Positions 18,880-29,524 of a DNA stretch of 64,000 nucleotides are shown piece by piece. This DNA is from Fallopia convolvulus (Eukaryota; Streptophyta; Magnoliopsida; Caryophyllales; Polygonaceae). The stretch spans positions 16,735,957 to 16,799,956 of the forward strand of contig OZ024723.1 of the NCBI GenBank assembly GCA_964016875.1, read 5' to 3'. The notes beneath the pieces are model-generated. The model ran no database searches. It saw only the letters and a list, made by a program, of their open reading frames with translations, and was not told the DNA's origin. Position numbers and translations under genes: made by a program. Numbering within the stretch: position 1 is the stretch's first letter; each line of letters starts with the position of its first letter.

Positions 18880-20280
18880 TGTTGAGAGGGTTTCTTGACA
18901 ACAAATAAATTTATAATCAAGACCCCGCTGAGTACATGGGAGTCAGGTTCGTCCACGGGAGAAAGTCTAGTGTCAAGTTTTATTACTTGGAGCGCAAGCA
19001 ATTAACAAAAGCTAGGGTTTTCAGCAAGGAAAGAAAAAATCTAAGCTAAAGGTATCCCCGCAACAACAATCATGCATACAAACGCTTATGAAACATAAAG
19101 ATCATGTTTTATCACATAAAGGTGTCAACTTTCGTCAACCAAAGCAAGTAAATCAATCAACTTTCATCCTATCAATAAAATTACTATCTAATCTCTTCTA
19201 CTTCAACTAGGATTGATCCGCTTTCGCTTCAAAAACACTAAATTGACTATTCTAATTCAAGGTTTCCGCTTTCGCTTCAACTATGAATGAGAATTTCCTA
19301 TCAACTTTCGTTTCAAGGATTAAGAACAAGAGAATAGATTCATGCAATAAAGACAATCAAATCATGATCACCAACAAGCATGCACAACCATTGTTGGGTT
19401 TAACCTCAACCTTAGAGAGAGAATACTACTCACAAATCATAATTGAAAAGAACATCTAAATTAAATTAAGAAGAAAACTTACAAGCAAATCCAAAGCAAA
19501 CTTGTCTTTCAAGTAATCCCAAAAATTTGTTCCTCTTCTCTCCCTCTCACGCCTCCTCTCTTCTCTCTCTACCCTAACTAGGTTAATTGTGGAGTTAGAA
19601 AACTAAAGATAGAACAAGAGTATTTATAGAAAAACTAAAGCTATCTATAAGGAAATAAATATCTAAAAGATATATCCCTTCTATAAGGAAATAAATCTAA
19701 TAAAAGATATATCCCTTAAGGAAACTAATAAAAGCATAAAGATATGGGATAAAAGACTTTAATTCCACCAACTCTAATGTCTTCTACCGACACGGGACCC
19801 TCAGTACCGATCCCGTCACGGTCGGTAGATTTTTTCTTCTGAATTCTCGATTTTTCTCTTCTCTGGGCACCTCGGTACCGACCCTCCTGCCTCGGTACCG
19901 ACCATCTTCAGCATTGAAAATAGCTTTGTAACTGAGGGTAAAACTTCAGTAGAGGGTTCGTTACACCTCGGTTTGACTCGATTCTTCTTCCTATGTCTTT
20001 GTAACGAGTTTCTCTACTTCTTTCTTAGCTTGAACTTGATTCTTCAATTCTTTATGGACCTCATTCCTTAAGCTTTTCCTCGACTTTGCTCCTCTCCTCA
20101 AAAGTTGCTCCAAACATCTTCTAAAAACCTATAAAACACCACCAAAGCTTATGTAGACTCCATATCTTAAACAAATACGAAAACCCACACAAACGACTCA
20201 AAACAAAACACAAAACTAAAGAAAAAGACTCAAACACACAAAAACACACCCTAAAAAGACAACTAAAAAGGCGGATATCA
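18880..20280 (-). repeat. 5' LTR of the Athila-type element
   Basis: On the plus strand it runs from TGTTGAGAGGG to GCGGATATCA, so on the minus strand it begins TGATATCCGC and ends CTCTCAACA. This gives 1401 bp with TG...CA ends directly next to the PBS. The right boundary rests on the TG/CA rule and a change of base composition, because no partner LTR is in the window. A palindrome cluster lies at 19790-19910. Confidence 0.72.
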
Positions 20281-21789
20281 ATGCCTTATTGCATGGCCAA
20301 TGTACTCAACTATGTCTTTCGGGGAGATTGTAGTCCTCTGGGTCGAGCTTCTTATCTTGAGACATGGTTGTTTCTGAAAAGTGAAAAAGGAACTTAAGAG
20401 TAGATTGAACTTGTAGGAAATCACAATAATAATGCCAACGCCTTAATCAAGATAAAACTTTTCTTAAACTAATCACACTTAACAATTCGGTTTGAGGGTC
20501 AAAGGAAAGGAATTTATTACTCGAAAAAAGTGTGCGAGAGTACTAAGATAATCAATGAATAATCAGCTCAAGCAATTCTTCAAGTATGCAAGTAATGATA
20601 AGATAAGCAATGCAAGTTAATTATTGCTTCACTGAACATGCAAACGTGAGTTTTTTTAGGTATGGAATGTGTGAGTTAATAGGTAGAGAGTCACGATTTC
20701 AGCAAGTAAGCAATCAATCAATGCTAGTTTTTAGCAAAATGATCAAGCAAGGTTCTTTGTGGAGATAAAAACTAGGCATGTGGATTGTTTTTTAATAGTT
20801 TCTTTTTTTTTTGACTTTATGCACGTGTTACTAAGACATGCTGAAATAAGATGCAAAACAAAAGACTTGTTTTTGGTGATGTCATTGATTGATTCAAAAG
20901 ACCTAATCAACTTTTTAAAAGTGATTTATACTACCAATGACACTATCTAGTGGAAAAAAAAATAAGAAAGAAAGGAAATTGGCTATGGCGTGGCTAGCTA
21001 GAAGCAATTGCAAATTCAAATCAGCATATAATGTCCTTATGAAATAGAATCTCAATCAATCATGCAATAACTAATTAAAATCTAATAAAATATGTAGAAA
21101 ATCATACACAAATCATTAACATGCAAAAAAATCCAACCAAATCAGTCAAAACCATAAAAATCCCTTAAAAATCTCCTAGTTGGTTAGAAACTCGAGGGGT
21201 AAGCAAAATCAAAAAGATAGAAACAAGGGTATGGATGGAGGGTGATTTTGCTTTGATTGTGTTAGATAGTGTTCGAAGTGGTGGGAGAAGAAAAGTGGTG
21301 GTGGCTGCGATTATGCATTGGTGGTGAGCGACACCAGATCGGTGGTCATTGGTGGTGGTGGTAGTAGTCTGATGAAGTCGGTTAAAAAAGGTTTAAAAGT
21401 CACAACTTGACGAAAGGTAGTGACTTCAAGGAATTAAAACTGAATTATCAAAGTGCGGAGAGTAAAAGTTAAGTACTTTATTTGGCTTGATGTAGGATAA
21501 CTGATACCACTTGATACGTGCTTACCCAAGAAAAAATCATCCAAGTAATCTCGTATTTCAGCCAACAAAAACCCTATCTTGCCAAGTCCTCAACCCCTAC
21601 TCATCCTCCATTCAATTGAGTTATGGATCGGTGATAATGGTGATGAACTTGAACGAGTATGATGGTGATGTTGATTCAAACAAGATAGAAAGATTATAAG
21701 TGATAGTTTGATTGAAGAGACTCCAACACTTTGTTCAATCAATTAACTAGAAGATCGAGACGATCAATTAGGACACCTAGATTTTCTCC

Positions 21790-21975
21790 CTCCTAACCAA
21801 TGTTCTAAAAAACGCTAGGCGGACCCAAGTCGGAGAGGGACTGCCTAGCGCCTAGGCGGCCTAAACGGGCGCCTAGACGGATAAGATGTTCTCCTAGATG
21901 GGCTAGAAGGCTCGACGGGCTAGCACCTTCCAGCGCCTAGGCAGGGCCGAGACAGAGCTAGGCGGGGATTTTTAG
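21790..21975. repeat. GC-rich cluster of GCCTAGGCG palindromes
   Basis: In an AT-rich setting, about 180 bases contain repeated palindromic CGCCTAGGCG-like motifs (AACGCTAGGCGG, AGCGCCTAGGCGGCC, GGGCGCCTAGACGG, AGCGCCTAGGCAGG). This motif style is a dispersed repeat in many plant genomes. The element class is not clear. Confidence 0.6.
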
Positions 21976-22264
21976 TACAATTCTCCTAACTCACTTGTGT
22001 TTGATGGAATTGAACCGAATATTATATTTATTTATTAAACTTGAACTCAACAAGAACAATAGCAATGTCATAACTTATACGAGACCCTAAAGATAGTTAA
22101 AAACCTTAGGGGTTATCTCTCTCAAATTTGATCAATTAGAATGCAATACAAGTATTTTAATAGTAGAAACTAAATGTACCTAGGCTTAAACTTAGAGTTC
22201 AAGGCAAGATAGAGGGTCGGCCCATACAAGGGTATTTTTGACATTACCTTGGCTACTATACTGA

Positions 22265-22285
22265 AATAATAATAATAATAATAAA
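22265..22285. repeat. (AAT)n microsatellite
   Basis: A run of about six AAT units in otherwise unremarkable AT-rich DNA. Confidence 0.85.
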
Positions 22286-22705
22286 ATAGTTATCTTAAGA
22301 TTCCTTGCCAATTAAGCCATTAGATAACTAAAAAGCCTAAAAGATAAGAAAACTAGAATAAACATAATAAAAAAGCAAAATATAATAAAACTCATTCCAG
22401 CCACATAACAGGTCAATATTGCCGATAATTTCAATATAATATGTCTTATGAAATCCAAAAATATATCTAGTCTAAAATCGAATGTTCCTTCCTAAGAATA
22501 TAGATAAGTCAAAGCTTGACCAATGTCATCATGTCACCATTTATCGTATTCGGTCACTTACTAAATTCAGCGTTAAAATAAGATAAATAATGTCATGCTT
22601 CTATGTTGGGAATGTGCCGCAAACAATACTCAAGATAGCATCTTCAATTTGTCCAATAAGCCTTTTCTATATGGCCCAACACGTGTTCACTTTATGAGAT
22701 TTGAA

Positions 22706-22990
22706 TCAGCCCCATTCTCTTAATAAACCATTGAGTATTATGCTAGATTGATGCTGGATCATTATAACCCATTTTTTATTTTCAGATTCATGGATTACAA
22801 TTGCTAGACGAACCAAGAGTGCCTTCGTTTCTTCTTGAATCTTCTTAGCCCTATTTCTGGTAATTGGCCCATCAAACGACACTTGAATCAACTCATCGAT
22901 ATCGTTAGGAGTCGTGACTTCTATAATTGCATCATTTCTTTAATCTCTCAATATTATTCTCTTGCAAGACGTGTATCTAATACCTAAGTT
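22706..22990 (-). pseudogene. Ty3/gypsy pol C-terminal fragment
   Basis: On the minus strand the segment IDELIQVSFDGPITRNRAKK followed by IQEE resembles the 'GPxTRxRAKK' region at the end of plant gypsy polyproteins. There is no other domain and the upstream frame contains a stop. It is a short relic whose parent element is not otherwise visible here. Confidence 0.5.
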
Positions 22991-23505
22991 CCCCATGGTA
23001 TATATAAAAATACAATGGATATGATCATTTATCTTTTGTTTGCCAAAGAAAAGATATAGTTTCCTAAAATAGACACAACTTGATCTTCAAGTAGTCTTTA
23101 AACCGGATATTGCAGTTAGTGCATTGAAGGTATACATTGATATCACAATTAATGTGCTAGAGATATATGATTCTGGTAGCTTCTTCAAGTCGCCGACTGT
23201 AATGAATTAATTAGGCTCATTGAATTGAGCAATGGAATTGTTTTCTTTCTTGACTTCAAGAAACATATTATAGTTCAACTACATTCCACAATGATTCCTG
23301 TTTTGGTTCTTCCTTGTTCTTGTACGTCATTTAGTTCCTAAAATACTTAATTATAACAATAAATCACAAAAACATGGTGCTTTGTCAGCATCAAAACAAG
23401 GTAAGAGACATTGTTCTAGAGATAGTTTTGAACATTGTTTTAAAACATTTTCTTGGATGGTGATTATAATGTTAGGTATAGAGCTGACTTTCAATGGTTC
23501 ATAAT

Positions 23506-24095
23506 CAGGCCCGTAGATAAGGGCGTGCAAGAAGCCCTATTGCACAGGGCCCCCGAAAAAAGAAGGCCCAATATATATTATAGCTCTTATAATAGTTACA
23601 ATAGATAAATTGGCTTAGATGGATCAGCGTCATGCAAATATGCAACGGTGAAGGAGCGCTCCCGTGTTCGAGCTCCGTCCGCTCTTCAATTTCACTTTTT
23701 AGCCAACAAACACGCACACCCTCCCTCTCTTAGTCTCTTTTCTTTATTTATTTTTAAATTTAACCCATTTTCTTTCCATTTTGTACAATAATTATCTTCT
23801 TTATACTATGTGAATCATAATTTTTAAAGTAATTATGCTTTTTTTTAAGAGAGGGATTATATTTACTATCTTATTACTAAATAATGTTTTCAACAATTAA
23901 GAAATTAAATTATTTAATAGTTAAATTTTGATAAGTACTATATATTTTTTACTTATAAATTACAATGAAAATAATTAACTTTTTAATTAGTATTATACAT
24001 CAGAATATTCATAAACTATTTATATAATTATTTTTTTTTAAATATAAATCTTAATAGTATAGAACAGGGCCCCCAAAAATATTGAGACGGGCCTG
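23506..24095. mobile_element. hAT-type nonautonomous element (MITE) with perfect TSD
   Basis: The ends are inverted repeats CAGGCCCGT...ACGGGCCTG. They are flanked by identical 8-bp duplicates TTCATAAT at 23498-23505 and 24096-24103. An 8-bp TSD and CAGG-type tips are diagnostic of the hAT superfamily. Subterminal ACAGGGCCCCC motifs occur near both ends in direct orientation. The 590-bp body is AT-rich and encodes no transposase, so it depends on a helper elsewhere. Confidence 0.92.
23605..23705 (+). repeat. Possible tRNA-derived SINE remnant inside the hAT element
   Basis: TTGGCTTAGATGG resembles a pol III A box. About 60 bases later CCGTGTTCGAGCTCCG resembles a B box, the spacing of a tRNA-derived SINE head. 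No tail or TSD could be fixed, so this is a motif-level call only. Confidence 0.4.
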
Positions 24096-24103
24096 TTCAT
24101 AAT

Positions 24104-25060
24104 AATGGTCAATTGAACTGATGACTAGTAGGTGAAGACTTTGTAACCCCTCTAGGAATAAGTAGATGCTCTATTTGCATATGCTTCTTATTATAGTGGT
24201 GGATAAAACACAAAATCTATGATATGAGGACCAACTTAAAGCTTAAGAACAACAAGTTTGTGACTAGGCGGTACTTCCTCTTGTGATTTCCGTGCTTCAA
24301 GCACACGACACTTGACTAGTATATTAATGGGCCATGACCTCGTCCAAAAATGTGTTTATATTTAAAATAAGGATGTGTCTTGGGCATTGGATTAAGAAAA
24401 AAAACAAGAGCATGGATCATTTCATTCAAAAAATGGAAAACTATGGCATGGGCTAATTATTGTCGAATTACAAGCATACTTTTCGATAAAATAACAAACT
24501 TAAGGGATGTGTGTAGGATTTTCATAAACTTTATCGTGGATGTCCATCAATTCATTCCTCAACATGTACAAGAGTGTATTAAAATGTGTATTGGGTTTTT
24601 GATGCATAGTTAGTCAAAACTTCACGCATATCAACTTTTTTATGAGAATATTGATTGAGGGCATGTTTTGCACTAGATATCATTGATTTTTTTTGCACAT
24701 TTAGGCAGAACTTCATTCGAATTTTAAACAATAACAAAATTAATGCACATGTTGACCAATATATGTGCTTTGATAGGTGAAACTCTATGCACATCGCCAT
24801 TTATGTACGTAAAAAGAAATAATAAAAAAATAATAAAAAAAGGTAATTGAAAAGCATAGTGTGCATCAAAATGCAGATGCACAATTTAGTTTAGTGTGTT
24901 TGCACATTTCTAATGATACTTGTGCACATCGAAGGCAAAACTCAAACATATTTTATGTGTGTCCGCTAGAATGATGTTTTTGAAAATTTTGCGAATAATT
25001 TGGTAATAATTATTCAATTCTTTTTCTCCATCTTTAATGAACGTCTAATCTAAAGTGTTG
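24104..25060. other. AT-rich intergenic DNA
   Basis: No coding similarity, terminal repeats or RNA gene could be recognised in this stretch. TGCACAT/ATGTGCA words recur between 24690 and 24960, but without a definable unit. Confidence 0.5.
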
Positions 25061-25070
25061 AATTTTTTAA

Positions 25071-26491
25071 GAGCGATATGCTACAAACCACCTGCTAAAT
25101 GCCCCATATTCTCCTAAACCACCCATTATACAACTATTAATTTTAAGTCACCCATTAAATTCATTCCGATAACAATTAACCACCCTCGAACCATTTTTGT
25201 CCAATCCTCCCTTACGTTTTGTGTAGTCGTCAATGTACCCCTGCATTTTTTTAATAAAATTACTATTTACTCTCCTTCCTCCTCCTAACTTTTTTTGTAA
25301 GTGCGATTCCACGACCACACCAGCTAAAAATCTAAGAGGTGACTGGTGACACGACTATGATCATTCTTCATTCTCCGTTCTCCTCAACTCTCCTCGACGA
25401 CATCTGCAACTCCATTGATGAATCTAGTCACGATCTTCATCCATCCTCGTGATCTTGGTCCAGTCGATGCTCCACGTAAGAGAGGAGAAGGTTTTGTTCA
25501 GAGACATGTTGCTCATGAAGTAGAATAGTAGAAAATTTTGTGGATGTTCTATGATTAAGATGGAGTGTAGTAATGCTACAATGGACAGGAGAAGCAGTGT
25601 CGGCGAAGGAGGGGAGCAGAAACCGGGAGAATGAGTCATGGATCGATGAATGTAGAAGACATTGACAATTGATGAGGATCTCATCATTCGACTGAGGTCT
25701 CTACCGCTTGAATCAACGACGGAATTTGTTGGTGTGAGATAATCACTAATGAATAGTGATTGTCATTGTGTGCTTGGGATAGGCTTAGTAATTACTCCAT
25801 TTGCACAATTCGGTATAGGATGGTTTCCACGATCAGGTGTGGTTCCAGGCAATGGATCTGGGCTCATTCATATTTTAATTGAGGTCGCGAAATCGTTGCT
25901 TTGGCTCAGCGACATTTGTTAGTAGCATGAGAAATACTTTTCATGGCCTTATTAATTAATGATGAAAATGAAAGAAGATGAAGAAGCTTAGGTAGCTCAA
26001 GGAGGAAAATAATAAAATACAATATTTAAAAACCCCGAGGAGTAAAAAATTGCAACTACGCAAAACATACTAGGAGCTTGGATGAAAATGGCACGAGAGT
26101 GGTTAATTGTTAATAGAATGAGTTAAATGAGTGACTAAAAATAAATACTGCCTCCAATCAACAACAAACTGACTTTTTAGACATAGATTTTGATCAAATT
26201 TATGTGTCATTGATCTTCTAGGCAATTAATAATGAGTGAGTTGTGAAAAGTGATTGAAATTTGTTTTTATAGAATAAATTTTCTTACTCATTGGTTAAAA
26301 TGGGTGCTGAATAAATAATTAATGATAAGATTGAGGAAAATTTTAATATTTTGAATTCAACTAATACTATTCATAAAAGGGGTGATAAAAGCTACAACAA
26401 CTACTTATTGTTGATCGAAGAGAGCAGTTGTATAAAGGGTGGTTTACGACAACATGAGACTTTTAACGCATGATTTTTTCTGTAAATCCCT
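25071..26491. mobile_element. Mutator-like nonautonomous element with long inverted repeats
   Basis: The left arm (25071-25290) and the right arm (about 25990-26491) are diverged inverted repeats of about 200 bp. For example, AGTCACCCATTAAATTCATT at 25147 pairs with the reverse complement of the GAGTGACT region near 26130. TAAACCACCCATTATACAAC also pairs with GTTGTATAAAGGGTGGTTTA. Identical 10-bp flanks AATTTTTTAA at 25061-25070 and 26492-26501 suit a Mutator-type TSD of 8-10 bp, though an A/T-only duplicate is weak evidence alone. The centre (25290-25990) encodes nothing recognisable. It could hold captured host DNA (Pack-MULE), but no parent gene was identified. Confidence 0.7.
26148..26427. 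mobile_element. Possible Stowaway-like MITE nested in the right MULE arm
   Basis: This 280-bp block interrupts the right inverted-repeat arm exactly where the left arm is continuous. Its ends are roughly inverted (CTGCCTCCAATCAACAACAA against CTGCTCTCTTCGATCAACAA). The expected TA duplication is not clean, so the superfamily is tentative. Confidence 0.45.
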
Positions 26492-26789
26492 AATTTTTTA
26501 AAAATGCTTAAATTATTCTGATTTTTTTTCATATAAACACCCATTATCTCGTGATTGCTTCCCTATGATAAATATTTATTGAAGTAGACGATAATGTTGT
26601 TACAAATCTGGTTTATTTGGGCACATAAAAATGCAAAAAAATTTAATCCTTCTAGAATTATGACTTCTGTACTTACTTGTGATTTGGTTTTTTCGCAGCA
26701 TTTACAATGAAAGTCGGTTCAAACCCGATAGTTAATAAAAATATTTCTTGGCCTTAAAGAAAAAACAATCATTCTTGGATTAAGCCTCC

Positions 26790-27250
26790 TGTTGACTGAT
26801 TTAAATTGAACTTTGACGTTTCTAAACGAATAAACTCTGCAACTTTCACAAGCTTTTTAATTCGTGACCATTCTAGTAAAATATTAAGTTTCGATCGTAA
26901 AAAGCAACTTTCTATTTCGTTCCTCCAAGTTGAAGCTCTTGCTTTATTAGATGGAGTTCAAAGTGTTGTCTCTCTAAAAATTTCTCGTCTTATCATAGAA
27001 GGAGACAATTTAATTCTTATTAATTCTTTAAAAAAATGGAAAGTTCTCTGGGAAATTCAGGCAATTGTTAATGACATCCTCCATTTTGTTGTTTTTATTC
27101 CGTGTGGTGCTTTTTTCATTGTTTCAGACAATGCAATTCGGCTGCGGATTTCCTTGCTCGAAGGGTTTTTAGTTTTCCCCAACTTAGGTTTTCTATTTCT
27201 AATTTTTTTTTCCAGGATCGTTGTTTTATCATGTGGATGTTTCGGTTTTT
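26790..27250 (+). pseudogene. LINE RNase H remnant
   Basis: Resembles the C-terminal RNase H of plant L1 LINEs: FKLNFDVSK, FLIRDHSSKIL, VEALALLDGVQS and LIIEGDNLILINSLKKW. Near 27120 the frame shifts to CNSAADFLARRVFSFP, the conserved region with the last catalytic Asp. The same domain order occurs in the full-length LINE at 33320-32790. It is a truncated, frameshifted relic with an A-rich end near 27366-27374 (AAAAAAAAATAG). No TSD was found. Confidence 0.7.
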
Positions 27251-27376
27251 AGTTTTTGGATCTGTAATCATCCTCTGTTATTTGTTTTTTTTTAAGATCA
27301 TCTGCTGCGATGATTTAGATTTGTCTTATAATACTCAGGTAACCTAGTGTTTATCTTGCATTTCTTAAAAAAAAAT

Positions 27377-28090
27377 AGTTTTCATTTAAACGCGGGAAAT
27401 GGAGGAAAACTAGGGATAGTTGACACACATAAACAAGGAATAGGCTGACAAAAAAAATTAAATAAATAAAAAAGAAGAAGAATCATGTGCTAAGCAATCA
27501 GGTTGTTGATGCAAAAGTTGTTATTTTCAAGGGGCACGCTTTGGATTGAATCTAGGAGACAGGACCACTTCCCCCAGTCCCCCCACCGCACAATCTTACG
27601 ATTTACACTTATCTATGCAATAAAGCTGGGTGTAATATTCAATTTTAAGTATATATTGAAATCGACTAGCTATCTATATATCTATCTCCGAGAGGTTAGA
27701 ACGTACAGTACAAAAAAAAATACAGATCGTTCTGAATAATTAATGTGAACAACTAAGAAATGTCCGAATATATAAACACGTCAGATAACTTTTTAGTACA
27801 GTAGCAACTAAGGGCCCTTTATCATTGAACTTAATCATATGTGCTATAATTACATCCAAAAGTTGTTCACTGCAAAAAGGACTTAATCATGAATTCAAAA
27901 TAAAGCACTCTTTATGCTCTGCAACTCCACTACTCCAATATTCTGATCACGTTCCACTATATAGCAAAATGTGCACATAATTAAGAGTTCTAGATATTTA
28001 TGAATTCGGTGTGGCTCTGTGCTCACTACCGTTTTATATCTGTATATATTTTGTAATTAGTTTATAGCGAATAACCGAATGGAGATAGCC
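27377..28090. other. AT-rich intergenic DNA
   Basis: No gene or repeat boundary was recognised. Several short frames exist, but none shows a domain or plausible start context. Confidence 0.5.
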
Positions 28091-28107
28091 GATATTAATA
28101 TATTTGT

Positions 28108-28383
28108 CAATACCGTTTTAGGTGACTGACGTTGTTCGTGAAAGATTGAGATGTTTAACGCGGATATTCACTGTTTGCTTTCACAGTTCCGGAGTTAAGA
28201 GTATCTCCCATATTGTCTGGGAGTGTAATTTGGTGGCGGACTACATTACTATTTCTCATCATCATGCCTCTTTTGTCCCACTCGCAGCTGATCCGGTTCT
28301 TCAGAACATCATCCTTCAAGATGCTCTAGGGGGACACTAGCCTGTTACCGTCTTCCCTAATCTCTTTCCTTATAAAAAAAAAA
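28108..28383 (+). mobile_element. 5'-truncated L1-type LINE with perfect 17-bp TSD
   Basis: Only the last part of the RNase H end survives (HIVWECNLVADYI ... PLAADPVLQNIILQDALGG), then a short 3' UTR (CTCTTTCCTTAT) and an A tail. GATATTAATATATTTGT is repeated exactly at 28091-28107 and 28384-28400. The C-terminus and 3' UTR match the end of the full-length LINE at 32755, so both are one family. The perfect TSD implies a recent insertion by target-primed reverse transcription. Confidence 0.9.
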
Positions 28384-28599
28384 GATATTAATATATTTGT
28401 GATGTACTTTTCTTCATGTTGCATTGCTCTCCTAATGTTGTCGATATCATGCACGATCATTTTATTACCTAACTACTAGTTGAATATTCGTACTATGTAC
28501 AGATAACGAAGATATAAATTTTAAAATATTTTATATATTCAAAATAAAGTAAACACTCAGAAATGAAGATATCAGGAGCTAGGCAGGAGTGACCAGTAT

Positions 28600-28790
28600 A
28601 GGGGATAAGCTGAGAGAGTCGAGACTCAGATGGTTCGGACATGTACGAAGGCGGGGTACAAGGGAGCCTGTCCGCAAGTGTTAGAGCTTAGACCTTGGGG
28701 ACTTTTGCAGAGGCAGAGGATGGCCTAAGAAATACTGAAGGGACAACATAAAATATGATATCGAGCAGTTAGGGATTTCAGCAGAACTAG
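28600..28790 (+). pseudogene. RTE-type LINE C-terminal remnant
   Basis: RLRWFGHVRRR followed by an R-G-x-G-W-P-K-K pattern is the signature at the end of RTE-clade reverse transcriptases of plants. Stops occur at the Cys-TAG near 28680 and within the Lys-Tyr-TGA near 28737. It is a short fragment without visible ends. Confidence 0.6.
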
Positions 28791-28927
28791 CAGAATGCAA
28801 GGACAGTGATGTGACCCCGAACATGACGGCTAGCCAAGAGGAGGAGTCTATGTCCGTGCGCTCCGATGGACCCACCACACGAGCCCGGACCAGGCGCAGC
28901 GACTTGAGGTTCTTGCGTCGCGCCTAG

Positions 28928-29508
28928 GATGTGTCGCACCGATCTCCGTGTGCCGCAACACACCCTACGCGCGCTAGCACACCGACACCCTTGTCTCGCT
29001 GCTCCAGCCCTTGCCACAACCTTGTCGCCACACTCGAGGCCACCGTGACCACTGTCCATTTCTTGCTTATTTTAGCACTTTGCCTTTCTTTAAACATTCT
29101 AAATAAGGCATTGCTAGTTTTAGTATGATAATTATGGGCTTGGGCCGACGTTGGGCCGCATGCTTGTGCCTCCCTAGTCACCCACACCCCTCTAGGGTTT
29201 GCTTTAGGGTTTGTCGGTGCCTTCTCTATTTAAAGGAGCATCGCCTCATGTTTTTACTTACACTTGATTATTGATAACGAATTGATGTCGGAATTGTTCC
29301 ACACATATCTTGTTAGGCATCTCCAATTCTCTCTCAAACTCTCTTCCTCTCTTGAGTTCTCTCTTGAATCTGAGCCTCTCATCTCTAAACTCTGATTTCT
29401 CTCTTGATTCTAGGCTTAATCGCTTCGCCTATTGGTTACTTGGTTTGAGAGACACAATACTAGTCCAAGTCAAAGATCCTTGCGTGAATCCGAAGACGGG
29501 TTCACATC
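28928..29508 (+). repeat. Probable gypsy LTR
   Basis: This lies just upstream of a tRNA-Met-like PBS and contains a TATA-like CTATTTAAAGG near 29226. On its left, a GPTTRARTRR segment at 28857-28890 resembles the end of a gypsy pol. No second LTR is in the window, so the boundaries are approximate. Confidence 0.5.
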
Positions 29509-29511
29509 AAC

Positions 29512-29524
29512 TGGCATCAAAGCC
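29512..29524 (+). promoter_or_regulatory. Degenerate tRNA-iMet primer-binding site
   Basis: TGGCATCAAAGCC differs at two positions from the common plant PBS TGGTATCAGAGCC. It sits between the LTR-like block and the gag leader. Confidence 0.55.

Larger units (their letters stand above)
16855..20280 (-). mobile_element. Athila-type Ty3/gypsy element, 5' portion
   Basis: In minus order: LTR 20280-18880, PBS 18877-18861, repeat-rich leader, and gag 18539-16855 cut by the CACTA tip. The rest (pol and the 3' LTR) must lie left of the window beyond the CACTA. The long LTR (about 1.4 kb), the tRNA-Asp-like PBS and the gag sequence are typical of the Athila lineage. The absence of the second LTR prevents a TSD check. 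Confidence 0.8.
20281..23497. other. AT-rich intergenic DNA with scattered fragments
   Basis: No gene was recognised. Apart from the repeats listed separately (21790-21975, 22265-22285, 22706-22990), both strands are full of stops. A 19-codon reading frame on the minus strand at 20306-20365 next to the LTR was considered and not accepted as a gene. Confidence 0.5.

Noticed and set aside
20306..20365. A 19-codon minus-strand frame (MSQDKKLDPEDYNLPERHS) next to the Athila LTR
   Set aside because: Too short, ends before the LTR, and no family was recognised. A TTTTCAG before it could be a splice acceptor, so a lost exon is possible but unsupported.
25424..25687. 87-residue minus-strand frame inside the Mutator-like element as captured gene
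   Set aside because: No domain or exon structure was recognised, so capture cannot be claimed.
28787..29187. GC-rich minus-strand open frames rich in Arg/Gly/Cys
   Set aside because: They overlap the gypsy pol end and the LTR-like block and show no recognisable protein.
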